Shown here piece by piece: positions 1 to 7,717 of a stretch of DNA of 64,000 nt. Position 1 is the stretch's first letter, and the number at the start of each line of letters is the position of its first letter. The translations under genes and the position numbers were made by a program. The stretch comes from Litorimonas sp963972195 (GTDB lineage: Bacteria; Pseudomonadota; Alphaproteobacteria; Caulobacterales; Maricaulaceae). The notes under the pieces are model-generated. The model did no database searches and had not been told where the DNA came from. It saw only the letters and a list, made by a program, of their open reading frames with translations. The stretch spans positions 1 to 64,000 of the forward strand of contig CAXATH010000009.1 in NCBI GenBank assembly GCA_963972195.1, given 5' to 3'.

Positions 1-322
1 GTTCTTGCGAAACACATATTCTCTTCGGTCTCCGGCAGGAGCCGAAGCTCTGCGGGCTGTCCACTTTCTCAAAGGACGAACGCCAAAGCTGACCCCGCGA
101 TGGGCAGTGACCAATTCGCGTTGTCCCGTAAAGGAACACCAATACGCCGCCAATTCCCCTTCCCTCTACCGCCATCCTCCGTTGCGCCCCATCAAAGGCA
201 AACAACACTACTACCGCACTCTACCAAAACGTGTAATTCTAATTTCTTAAGTCTATATTAAGCGTATTTCTCATATTTCGCGGAAGCGCCCTTTAGAACA
301 TTCACGAACGCGAAGAGTAAAA
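1..322. other. Left-edge region without a convincing gene
   Basis: No reading frame here encodes a protein I recognise, although several frames are open by chance, one on the minus strand running off the left edge. Positions 23-47 form a hairpin (CTTCGG/CCGAAG plus CTCC/GGAG around a GGCA loop), and 52-98 can form a second one (GCGGG with CCCGC enclosing GTCC/GGAC). This could be part of a structured RNA, but it matches none I know. Positions 145-181 carry one copy of a short repeat seen again before alr. The 3' part, about 230-322, is AT-richer and presumably holds the promoter of the kinase gene; I see no clear promoter hexamers. Confidence 0.4.
145..181 (+). repeat. 37-bp repeat, copy 1
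   Basis: This segment matches 2331-2367 at about 35 of 37 positions (it starts CGCCGCCAATTCCCC). The two copies flank the MHYT histidine kinase gene in direct orientation. I do not recognise the repeat as a known family. It may be a recombination scar or part of a dispersed repeat. Confidence 0.7.
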
Positions 323-2281
323 ATGATACGGCTTTATGAATGTCTGAGACATGAACATGACTGGCGGTTGGTCATTATTGCCGCGCTCATTTGCCTGATT
401 TCATCATATGCGGCCAGCCTAAAACTCGTACGCACGCAGAGTCGTACGGGTTTCGCGCGTGTGCCGTGGCTTCTTCTTCTTTCGGTCGTTGTCGGATTTG
501 GGATCTGGGCCACACACTTTGTCGCCATGTTGGCCTATGAACCTAGCGTCGGGTTTAGTTTTGATCTGGTTCAAACTTTCTTATCGCTTCTAATTATTAC
601 CGGGATAAGCATCCCGGCTTTCTCGCTCATGGTTTTAACCCGTCAGCGATACACGGGAATTCTGGGGGCGGCCTTACTCGGATTAGGGATCTCGGCCATG
701 CATTATTCGGGAATGTATGGATTATTGCCAACCGGGTTTATGGTATGGGACAATAACTACCTCGCGGTTTCTGTCATTTCGGGCGTGGTTTTCACAATCG
801 CGGCCATAGAAACACACCGAATTCTTGACGGCTACAAGGCCCAATTTGCCTTTGCCGGTCTTTTCACCCTGGCGATCTGCGCGACCCATTTTTTTGGTAT
901 GAGCGCGCTAACCCTGCTGCCCTTGAGTGAGGCTGATACCGTAAAAGAGGGGATATCTCCTATGGTGTTGGGCGCCCTGATTGGCGCCATAGCGATCGTC
1001 CTTTTACAAATCGGGATCGTCGTGGCTGTATTGGATTCCTGGATATGGCAAAAGCGGGACGAAAACGCGAAACGAAATAGAGAGGCAGAAATGCTTCTCG
1101 GCAGCATCGCAGATTTGGTAAAAATGGGGGCTTGGAGTTACGACGTCAAAGCGGCCACACCATATTGGAGCAAACAACTCTTAGACATCCACAATCTAGA
1201 CAAGGAAGACAAAATCACCCTTGAACGCGCGGCTTCATATTTTGAAAAAGCCGGAACGCAGGAATTTTTAGATGCAATTGATCTTGCTTGCGATACCGGC
1301 GTCGGCTTTGACCGGGAATGGTTGTACAAATCTTGGGATGATCAGGAAGTATGGATGAGAGTTGTTTGCGAACCCATTATTGAAAATGGGGAAACGACAA
1401 AGCTTATCGGCGCCTATCAGGACGTCAGTCCAAATAAAATCGAACGCAAGAAATTGAGCGCAGCAGTAGAGGAAGCCGGACGCGCCAATAAGCTAAAGTC
1501 CGAATTCCTCGCGACTATGAGCCATGAATTGAGGACGCCTATGAACGGGGTACTGGGCATGGCTCAAGTTCTCGAAGGTACTGATCTAGATGAGAAACAA
1601 AAGCAGCTCGTCGACATCCTCCTCGTCTCGGGAAACTCTCTCCTAGCGATCATCAGCGATATTTTGGACATCTCCCGGATTGAATCAGGTCTATTGGAAA
1701 TTCACAACTCAGATTATAATCCAAAAGCCTTAATCCAAGATGCGGTCGCAAGTGTTTCCGGTATTGCTGTTCAAAAAGACCTTTCGCTTACATATGAGAC
1801 GAGAGGCACATTTGAGGAAACTTATAGCGGGGACGACCTGAGAATTCGGCAAGTTCTGATAAACTTTTTAGGCAATGCCCTGAAATTTACAGAAAAGGGA
1901 AGGGTCAAACTACTTCTGAACGCCGAACCGAAAGGGGGGCTAGGCTTCTACGTTATTGATTCCGGGCCGGGCATTCCCGCTGATAAGCAAGAAGAGATAT
2001 TTAAACCCTTTACTCAAGCGGATGGCTCTACGACCAGAAAACACGGAGGCACAGGTTTAGGGTTATCAATTTCGAGGGATTTAGTAGAATTAATGGGCGG
2101 AACCTTGGGCGTGAAAAGTGTTGTCGGAAAGGGAAGTGTCTTTTGGTTTAAATTGCCCGGCCTGCTGGCCGTTTCCGGCGCGACGTCGAAGGTCCCGGCG
2201 CCTTCCAATGATACGTCAGAAATCAGTCCTCTTCCGACGAAAGAGAGCATAGCAAGACACATTGAAAGCCTCGCAAGTTAA
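323..2281 (+). CDS. MHYT-domain membrane sensor histidine kinase
   Basis: This 652-residue kinase has a membrane sensor at residues 1-240 with about seven hydrophobic segments and the three MHYT-type motifs THFVAM (from about 64), MHYSGM (126) and THFFGM (188). That domain family is proposed to bind metal and sense gases such as O2, CO or NO. A PAS-like stretch follows (about 255-370). The HisKA domain has the phosphoacceptor His401 in SHELRTPMNG. The ATPase domain shows DSGPGIP (D546) and GGTGLGLS. The chain ends about 40 residues later, so there is no attached receiver or HPt domain and no response regulator gene beside it; its partner must be elsewhere. The ATG start is preceded by only a weak GAAGAG. 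The gene is flanked by the two copies of the 37-bp repeat, which fits insertion ahead of alr. Confidence 0.93.
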   Translation: MIRLYECLRHEHDWRLVIIAALICLISSYAASLKLVRTQSRTGFARVPWLLLLSVVVGFGIWATHFVAMLAYEPSVGFSFDLVQTFLSLLIITGISIPAFSLMVLTRQRYTGILGAALLGLGISAMHYSGMYGLLPTGFMVWDNNYLAVSVISGVVFTIAAIETHRILDGYKAQFAFAGLFTLAICATHFFGMSALTLLPLSEADTVKEGISPMVLGALIGAIAIVLLQIGIVVAVLDSWIWQKRDENAKRNREAEMLLGSIADLVKMGAWSYDVKAATPYWSKQLLDIHNLDKEDKITLERAASYFEKAGTQEFLDAIDLACDTGVGFDREWLYKSWDDQEVWMRVVCEPIIENGETTKLIGAYQDVSPNKIERKKLSAAVEEAGRANKLKSEFLATMSHELRTPMNGVLGMAQVLEGTDLDEKQKQLVDILLVSGNSLLAIISDILDISRIESGLLEIHNSDYNPKALIQDAVASVSGIAVQKDLSLTYETRGTFEETYSGDDLRIRQVLINFLGNALKFTEKGRVKLLLNAEPKGGLGFYVIDSGPGIPADKQEEIFKPFTQADGSTTRKHGGTGLGLSISRDLVELMGGTLGVKSVVGKGSVFWFKLPGLLAVSGATSKVPAPSNDTSEISPLPTKESIARHIESLAS

Positions 2282-2330
2282 GAACAAATCTATCTGGCGT
2301 CATCCCATAGCGTTACGTTCAACTCACTCT

Positions 2331-2367
2331 CGCCGCCAATTCCCCTTCCCTCTGCCGCCATCCTCGG
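2331..2367 (+). repeat. 37-bp repeat, copy 2
   Basis: This is the second copy of the repeat at 145-181, about 35 of 37 identical, ending 13 bp before the alr start codon. It therefore occupies the place where the alr ribosome-binding site and leader would be, and no good Shine-Dalgarno sequence is visible there. Confidence 0.7.
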
Positions 2368-2380
2368 CTACGTCCCGCTT

Positions 2381-3502
2381 ATGTCTTTCCAACCTTCTTA
2401 TTCCACTCGCCCGACACTCCGGGTTGATCTTGACGCCCTCAAGGCAAATTACGCCGCCCTGAGCAAGCTCGCCGGAGCCGCCAAGATTGGCGCGGCCGTT
2501 AAAGCGGATGCCTACGGCCTCGGCGCCGTGCCAGTTGGTCGCGCGCTTTACGGAGCGGGCTGCCGGATATTTTTTGTCGCCACCGCCGGAGAAGGAAAAA
2601 TTCTCCGTGACGGCATTGGCCCGAATGCGGCTATTTATGTGTTAAACGGGCCAGCGCCCCGCGACAAAGGTGTTTTGCTAGGCGCGAAACTAAAACCCGT
2701 TATCAATTCGTTGGAGCAAGCACGGTTTTGGGCAAGCGTCGCCGATGAGGTCAATGAGCCGCCCTACACAGCCATTCACATCGATACAGGGATGAACCGC
2801 CTTGGCCTGCCATTGGACGACCTGACGGAACTGGCGCGAGATAAAAAGCTCTGGAAATCGCTCAATCCTGAATGGGTGATGAGCCATCTGGCCTGCGCGC
2901 CAGATGCGTCTAACCCCATGAACAAGACCCAGCTCGACCGTTTCCGTAAAGCGGCGGCGCAGCTCCCCCTCACCCCTTTGTCACTGGTCAACTCAGCCGG
3001 AATATATCTTGGAAAACCTTATCATTTCCAAATGGTTCGCCCGGGGATTGGTCTTTACGGCGGACAAGCCACAAACAATCCCGAACAGGAAGTCACGCAA
3101 CCCGTTGTCACACTGCTCGCGCCGATTTTGCAGGTGCGATATATCAAGGCGGGCGAAACCATCGGCTATAATGCCAGCTTTACCGCAGATAAGGATATGC
3201 GCATTGCCGTGGTCGGGGCGGGCTACGCCGACGGTGTTCCGGTTTCCCACTCGAATAAAGGCACAGCCATTGTGCATGATATGGAAGTGCCTATCGTCGG
3301 ACGCGTCAGTATGGATTTGACCATTTTGGATGTCACCGAGGCGCGGCTGACCGTAGAAATGGGCGGCGTGGCCGTTTTCCGGGGCTCTCACCTCGAAGCC
3401 GAAGCCAGCATTGGTGAAACGCTGAATTACGAGCTTCTTGTGCGCCTTGGCCAGCGTTGCCGCCGGGATTACTGGAAGCCTAAAAAAGAGGATAATCGTT
3501 GA
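2381..3502 (+). CDS. alr: Alanine racemase
   Basis: This PLP enzyme interconverts L- and D-alanine and supplies D-Ala for peptidoglycan. The 373 residues match the usual family length. The PLP lysine is K41 in AVKADAYGLG. The catalytic tyrosine is Y263 in IGYNASF, a variant of the usual GYG motif. The C-terminal domain has GRVSMDLT. In many alphaproteobacteria alr lies between dnaB and radA. Here a histidine kinase precedes it and a convergent protease follows, so that order is broken. The ATG at 2381 gives the normal N terminus, with the barrel starting at the RPTLRVDLDALKANY segment, but has no strong ribosome-binding site. Confidence 0.96.
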   Translation: MSFQPSYSTRPTLRVDLDALKANYAALSKLAGAAKIGAAVKADAYGLGAVPVGRALYGAGCRIFFVATAGEGKILRDGIGPNAAIYVLNGPAPRDKGVLLGAKLKPVINSLEQARFWASVADEVNEPPYTAIHIDTGMNRLGLPLDDLTELARDKKLWKSLNPEWVMSHLACAPDASNPMNKTQLDRFRKAAAQLPLTPLSLVNSAGIYLGKPYHFQMVRPGIGLYGGQATNNPEQEVTQPVVTLLAPILQVRYIKAGETIGYNASFTADKDMRIAVVGAGYADGVPVSHSNKGTAIVHDMEVPIVGRVSMDLTILDVTEARLTVEMGGVAVFRGSHLEAEASIGETLNYELLVRLGQRCRRDYWKPKKEDNR

Positions 3503-3540
3503 TTTCGGTTCGTGCGGCTGACCCCAATCGACGTTAACAT

Positions 3541-4572
3541 TCAGAAGTCCAGCCCGTCCAAAAAAATAGTTGGCTCTACCAGATTTCGAATGCGGTATTT
3601 GGGTTTCACAGACATCGTGTTTCGCTCAAAATCAATAAAGATTTCTTCGTTGTCGATAAAGTTCATTCCGGCAATGGCCATGAACCGTTCTTCCACGCCG
3701 AGAATTTCAAGGCCGTCCAATCGCATTACGAGAAACTCTTTATTCTCCCAAACGGCCTCATTCGCCTGTGCCAGGTCGACCCGCACTTTGATGGAGGGAC
3801 GAAATTTTCCAGTTGCTCCCTGATATTCCCAGTCCTCTCGTAGCGCGTCATAAATTTGTCGGAGCTTAGGATGACTCTTCAGCCCCCAATTCATAACATT
3901 TAGCTCTGCGCCCGTATCTAAAAGGACAGGTATAATATCGCCAGACATTTGCATCTCGAAAAAGTGCAACGATCGACCGTCGTCCTTGAACGGATTCGGG
4001 ATGAGCGGAACGTCCTGCCAATTGGACGGCGCTTTCACGATCAGATCTTTAGGAATTAGTCGTAGAAAGGCTTTGTTACGCGAGAAATGTAGGGAAAAGT
4101 CTCCGAGTACATCCATCCCCAATAAACCGTCATATTGGAGAGACTTTTCGCGATTGGGCAAAACGACAAAAGTGAGATTCTTGAATTGGTATGGACCAAG
4201 TTTTATTTCGGAAATCTTTAAAATTTCCCGATTCCCCACGTTAGAGAGGCCGTGAACATTTACTTGCTCAGCCTCTCCTTCGGACACATAGAGTCTTTCA
4301 TGGGCGCTCTCAAACAAAGCGGAGCGGGTCGCGCCTGTATCTAGGATAAAGTTGAGCGGATTGCCGTCAATTTCTATGTTCGGAAGGACAACCAAACCGT
4401 CTTCTTCGAATAAGACAGGAAATTCAGTGACTCGGTCAATATTTGCCAAGTTTTTGAATTTGATGTGACCCGACGGAAGCGTCGCGCAAGAGGAAAGCAC
4501 AAAGGTGAAAAAGAGTAGCAAACAATTAAGTGCTCTCGGTCTTAGCCTGTGCGCTGCTCTATCTCTTTCCAT
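3541..4572 (-). CDS. Retropepsin-like aspartic protease lipoprotein
   Basis: This 343-residue protein has a signal peptide ending in a lipobox (VLSSC, C29), so it is probably a periplasmic lipoprotein. It carries two Asp-Thr-Gly-Ala motifs, D78 in ILDTGATRSALF and D219 in LLDTGAELNVM, each in a clan AA (retropepsin-like) lobe. The first lobe has the hydrophobic GLLGMDVLG segment (about 149-157), and a similar AGMNFID lies in the second. Two lobes in one chain imply a pseudo-dimeric, pepsin-like active site. The gene begins 12 bp after the penicillin-acylase-family gene on the same strand, so the two are probably cotranscribed. Its substrate is unknown. It converges with alr. Confidence 0.85.
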   Translation of the reverse strand: MERDRAAHRLRPRALNCLLLFFTFVLSSCATLPSGHIKFKNLANIDRVTEFPVLFEEDGLVVLPNIEIDGNPLNFILDTGATRSALFESAHERLYVSEGEAEQVNVHGLSNVGNREILKISEIKLGPYQFKNLTFVVLPNREKSLQYDGLLGMDVLGDFSLHFSRNKAFLRLIPKDLIVKAPSNWQDVPLIPNPFKDDGRSLHFFEMQMSGDIIPVLLDTGAELNVMNWGLKSHPKLRQIYDALREDWEYQGATGKFRPSIKVRVDLAQANEAVWENKEFLVMRLDGLEILGVEERFMAIAGMNFIDNEEIFIDFERNTMSVKPKYRIRNLVEPTIFLDGLDF

Positions 4573-4584
4573 TTTGATCCAATA

Positions 4585-6732
4585 TTATTGATCTTGTCCC
4601 GGATAGTAGTCTTTCTTTGCCAAGGGTAAAACCTCTTCTAAAGTCATTGGCATGGGTTTGAACTGACCCTCGGAGAAGAGCGGGGCCTGGTCGGCGTAAT
4701 GCGGGGAGTCTGCGTCCAATGTCGCCGCCCCATATTGATGTATCGATTCCAAATTAAGCTCACCCGCCTCATCCCAATCGGCGATCATAATATGGGTATC
4801 GCCGGCGAAGGCATTCATCGATCCGCTATTCGCAACCCCATCCCGATTGGCATAAATCGCGCGAAGAACATCTGGCGCGCCATCCAATGGCAAGTCAGTT
4901 TCGCCGCGCTGCAAACGGTTCACCTCGCCCCATTCCGGGTCAAGCCGGCCAAAAGCCAAACGCAGATCCTCGGCGCTTTGACGCAGTGCCTCCACCGGAT
5001 CCATTTCATTTTCTTTGTATTCATAGCCGAGTGCGCGCGTCCCGGTGATGACGGCCAGAGCCGCTCCGCGCGAACTCCTATCCGTATCGCCGTCCCAATT
5101 TCGAAGCACCTCCTTCGCATCCTCCAAAATCGGTTCGTCATAGGAACGGGAGACCAAATCGACAACGAGCTGCATCAAATCCGATTGAGGGTCGTATCGC
5201 GTATCGGCGCGGTAGTGGAGAAGCTCCTCTCTCGAAATGGACTCGTCATTCGTTAGTAATTCCAACGCCCGACGGGAACGATTTGTAATCCTGTCTTCAA
5301 TTCCGAAAGTCTCAGAGAAATCGTCTCGGCTGTTGTTGCACGCCGGGTCCGTCACGTTGAAAGGCGTAGCATTGGCCGAGAAAACCCAACCGCACTCCGG
5401 ATTCCAGATTTGCGGCATATCACTCAGAGGTCGGAAATCCGTCCAGATAAGCTCTGACTGATCGCCAGGCAGGATACCTTCCCAATCCGGCCCTTCAATG
5501 CGGTTTGGCATTTTGGCATTGTAGATCTCGCCAATATTGCCCTCCTTATCGCCATAAACGATATTAAAAGAGAGCACGTTGTTCTGGGCCACAGCGTCCC
5601 GCCACTCGGTCAAATTGGACGCTTTGCCCATATCGAACCACTGCTGCAAAGCGCCGACACCTTGGAGACCGGAGAAGCGAACCGCGTAATGTCCTGTCGG
5701 CGTGGATAGAACCGGGCCATGTTCAGACCAGAGGACATCGCGTTTAACCGGCAGAGAAAACGGACCAAAGAGCTTCACCCGAAATTCAGATGCCGTTTTT
5801 TCAAAATCCTGCCATTCCCCGTCCAGCCTGTACTGCACCGGATTATCAAAATCATCGACCTCCAAGGCATAAATATCAATCAGGTCAGGACGGTTTACCG
5901 TCTGCGCCCATCCCAGATCCGGATTTACGCCCTGCGCAATAATCGGCACGCCGGGAAATGTCGCCCCGGCTATATTCATGCCTTCCTCAGACACCATATG
6001 CGCCTCATACCAAGCGTATGGCCCGGTCATGGGCTGATGCGAATTTAGAATAAGACGTGTATGACCGTCCGCGCTCCGGGACGGCGCGACGGCAAAGGCG
6101 TTGGACCCCCTCACCGCGTCCGGCAGATCCAATTCCGCAGTCTGCTGCCACGGCGACACATTGGGTTTGTCTTCCGCCGTGAACAATTCCTCCAGATACC
6201 CATCGAGTCGATAGAAAAACGGCGTTGCCCATGTAAATCCAGCCAAAACGTCTTGCTCCGTAATCGGCAGAACGGAATGCAAAACCTCTTCCGGGTTCTT
6301 AATAGCGTAGAGGTTGAGCGCGTCAGCATAACCTTTAGCGACTGCTTTCACATCATCTCGAACTTCGGATTCATATTTTTCGGAAACAGCTTCATGAACT
6401 TTGAACAAATCGTAAAGGTAGTCCTGCGGGGCAACTGACTTCCCTTTGTACTGCGCGCTCATCCCGCGGGCTGCGATGACAACGTCTTGAATGGTCTTCC
6501 AGTCATCCTCGGCATGGGCGAAGCCAAATCCGAAACTCGCATCCGCATCTGTTTGTCCAAATACATGCGCAACGCCGAAATTGTCCCGAATGATACGGGC
6601 ATCATATTCTGACGCGACCGCCTTGATTTCATCTTCATCATATTCCGCGCCGGACGGGGTCCATAAGTAGATGGTTCCGCCAATCAAAGCGATTAGGAAA
6701 AGGACGGCGAGAATCTTTAAAGCTGTTTTCAT
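4585..6732 (-). CDS. Penicillin acylase family Ntn-hydrolase
   Basis: This 715-residue precursor has an N-terminal hydrophobic segment (residues 5-24) for export or anchoring. An alpha region follows (RIIRDNFGVAHVFGQTDADA from about 47). The self-cleavage site is Gly-Ser at 209-210 in RGSNAFAV, where S210 becomes the N-terminal nucleophile of the beta chain. A later SANATPFN segment fits the asparagine of the oxyanion hole. The family hydrolyses amide bonds of penicillins, acyl-homoserine lactones or lipopeptides, and the exact substrate cannot be told from sequence. AAAGG four bases before the ATG supports the start. The retropepsin gene follows after 12 bp. A distant paralog lies at 47397-49577. 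Confidence 0.92.
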   Translation of the reverse strand: MKTALKILAVLFLIALIGGTIYLWTPSGAEYDEDEIKAVASEYDARIIRDNFGVAHVFGQTDADASFGFGFAHAEDDWKTIQDVVIAARGMSAQYKGKSVAPQDYLYDLFKVHEAVSEKYESEVRDDVKAVAKGYADALNLYAIKNPEEVLHSVLPITEQDVLAGFTWATPFFYRLDGYLEELFTAEDKPNVSPWQQTAELDLPDAVRGSNAFAVAPSRSADGHTRLILNSHQPMTGPYAWYEAHMVSEEGMNIAGATFPGVPIIAQGVNPDLGWAQTVNRPDLIDIYALEVDDFDNPVQYRLDGEWQDFEKTASEFRVKLFGPFSLPVKRDVLWSEHGPVLSTPTGHYAVRFSGLQGVGALQQWFDMGKASNLTEWRDAVAQNNVLSFNIVYGDKEGNIGEIYNAKMPNRIEGPDWEGILPGDQSELIWTDFRPLSDMPQIWNPECGWVFSANATPFNVTDPACNNSRDDFSETFGIEDRITNRSRRALELLTNDESISREELLHYRADTRYDPQSDLMQLVVDLVSRSYDEPILEDAKEVLRNWDGDTDRSSRGAALAVITGTRALGYEYKENEMDPVEALRQSAEDLRLAFGRLDPEWGEVNRLQRGETDLPLDGAPDVLRAIYANRDGVANSGSMNAFAGDTHIMIADWDEAGELNLESIHQYGAATLDADSPHYADQAPLFSEGQFKPMPMTLEEVLPLAKKDYYPGQDQ

Positions 6733-6851
6733 GGAGCCTTTGTGCCGTCTACAGATTCAAAGGGAAAGACGAAAATTGCGTATAGCGTTTGAACGGCGTT
6801 TATTGATAGCCTATCAAAACGCACAAATTGTCCAAACCGGAGTTCGTCCTG

Positions 6852-7250
6852 ATGAAAAAAATATTCCTCTTACTGTCTATTGCCGTATTATGTGCCTGCG
6901 CTGCGCCGAGCGACAATGGTCCAGCGGACCCGCCGCCTCCGGGGACAAAAAGTCAACCTCATATCTCCCCGCCAGACTTAACCGAAACTGAAAACGATGG
7001 CGAAGATGTCAGATATTGCGGCGGCATGGTTCAAGGCGAAGGGCCAACATGCGGACCGGAAGAGTTTTGCAAACGGACGATAGGGGATATGTGCGGCGCC
7101 GCAGATGCGCCCGGTCGGTGTACAGTTGTCCCTGAAATTTGCACTCAAGATTATCGTCCGGTTTGCGGCTGTGACGGGAACACTTATTCCAATGAGTGCG
7201 CGGCCAACGCCAAAGGCGTCAGCGCGTCATATGAAGGGGAATGCAAATGA
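6852..7250 (+). CDS. Kazal-type protease inhibitor lipoprotein
   Basis: This is a small exported protein of 132 residues. I take the ATG at 6852 because a lipoprotein signal starts there (KKIFLLLSIAVLCAC, acylated C16) and GGAG lies about ten bases upstream. A Pro-rich, Asp/Glu-rich linker follows. A Cys-rich segment (CGGM...CGPEEFC...C) leads into a C-terminal Kazal domain with the spacing C-x6-C-x-C then TYSNEC and a final EGEC. Kazal domains inhibit serine proteases by inserting a loop into the active site. As an outer-membrane or periplasmic lipoprotein it could protect the cell from extracellular proteases. Its stop overlaps the start of the cupin lipoprotein gene. Confidence 0.88.
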   Translation: MKKIFLLLSIAVLCACAAPSDNGPADPPPPGTKSQPHISPPDLTETENDGEDVRYCGGMVQGEGPTCGPEEFCKRTIGDMCGAADAPGRCTVVPEICTQDYRPVCGCDGNTYSNECAANAKGVSASYEGECK

Positions 7251-7717
7251 AGCACTTTATCCTACTCTCATCGGCTTTAGGTATGGTTGCCTGCGCCGCA
7301 GATACCGATGTCCCTAACACGTCCGAAGAGTCCCAAATTATTGCACAAGCGGATGTTGCTGCCGAGCAAGCAGATTGGGGAACGTTTTTTCCTTATTTCA
7401 CAGCAGACACGCACGCGCTTAGCCCTGTTCTTGTAGGCGTGGCAGAGATCAAGGCTGGCAAGCAGATACACCCGCCGCACCGACATGCAGATGAGGAATA
7501 TATGATGATCACCAGAGGTCAGGGTATCTGGACGCTAAACGGACAGGACAGCCCAGCTCAGCAAGGCGACGTTCTTTTTGCCCGCTCTTGGGATTATCAC
7601 GGCATAAAAGCCGCGAATGGCAGCCCTTTGGAATTTGTGGTATTCAAATATTCCGCCCGTGATAGAGCCATGCCAACCGATCCCGACCCATCTCTCCCAG
7701 AAGAGGCCAACAACTAA
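7247..7717 (+). CDS. Cupin-domain lipoprotein
   Basis: This is a lipoprotein of 156 residues with a signal ending at GMVAC (C16). The body is a single cupin barrel: motif 1 is HPPHRHADEEYMMITRG, with three histidines and a glutamate as likely metal ligands, and motif 2 covers GDVLFARSWDYHGIK. Such small cupins bind a metal and a small molecule; no specific reaction can be assigned. I chose the ATG at 7247 because it overlaps the previous stop as ATGA and has GAAGGGG at proper spacing, so it is translationally coupled to the Kazal gene. An ATG two codons upstream is possible. Confidence 0.85.
   Translation: MKHFILLSSALGMVACAADTDVPNTSEESQIIAQADVAAEQADWGTFFPYFTADTHALSPVLVGVAEIKAGKQIHPPHRHADEEYMMITRGQGIWTLNGQDSPAQQGDVLFARSWDYHGIKAANGSPLEFVVFKYSARDRAMPTDPDPSLPEEANN

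Noticed and set aside
5..250. 81-codon frame at the left edge
   Set aside because: Unusual composition, no ribosome-binding site, includes the non-coding repeat; competing frames are equally open.
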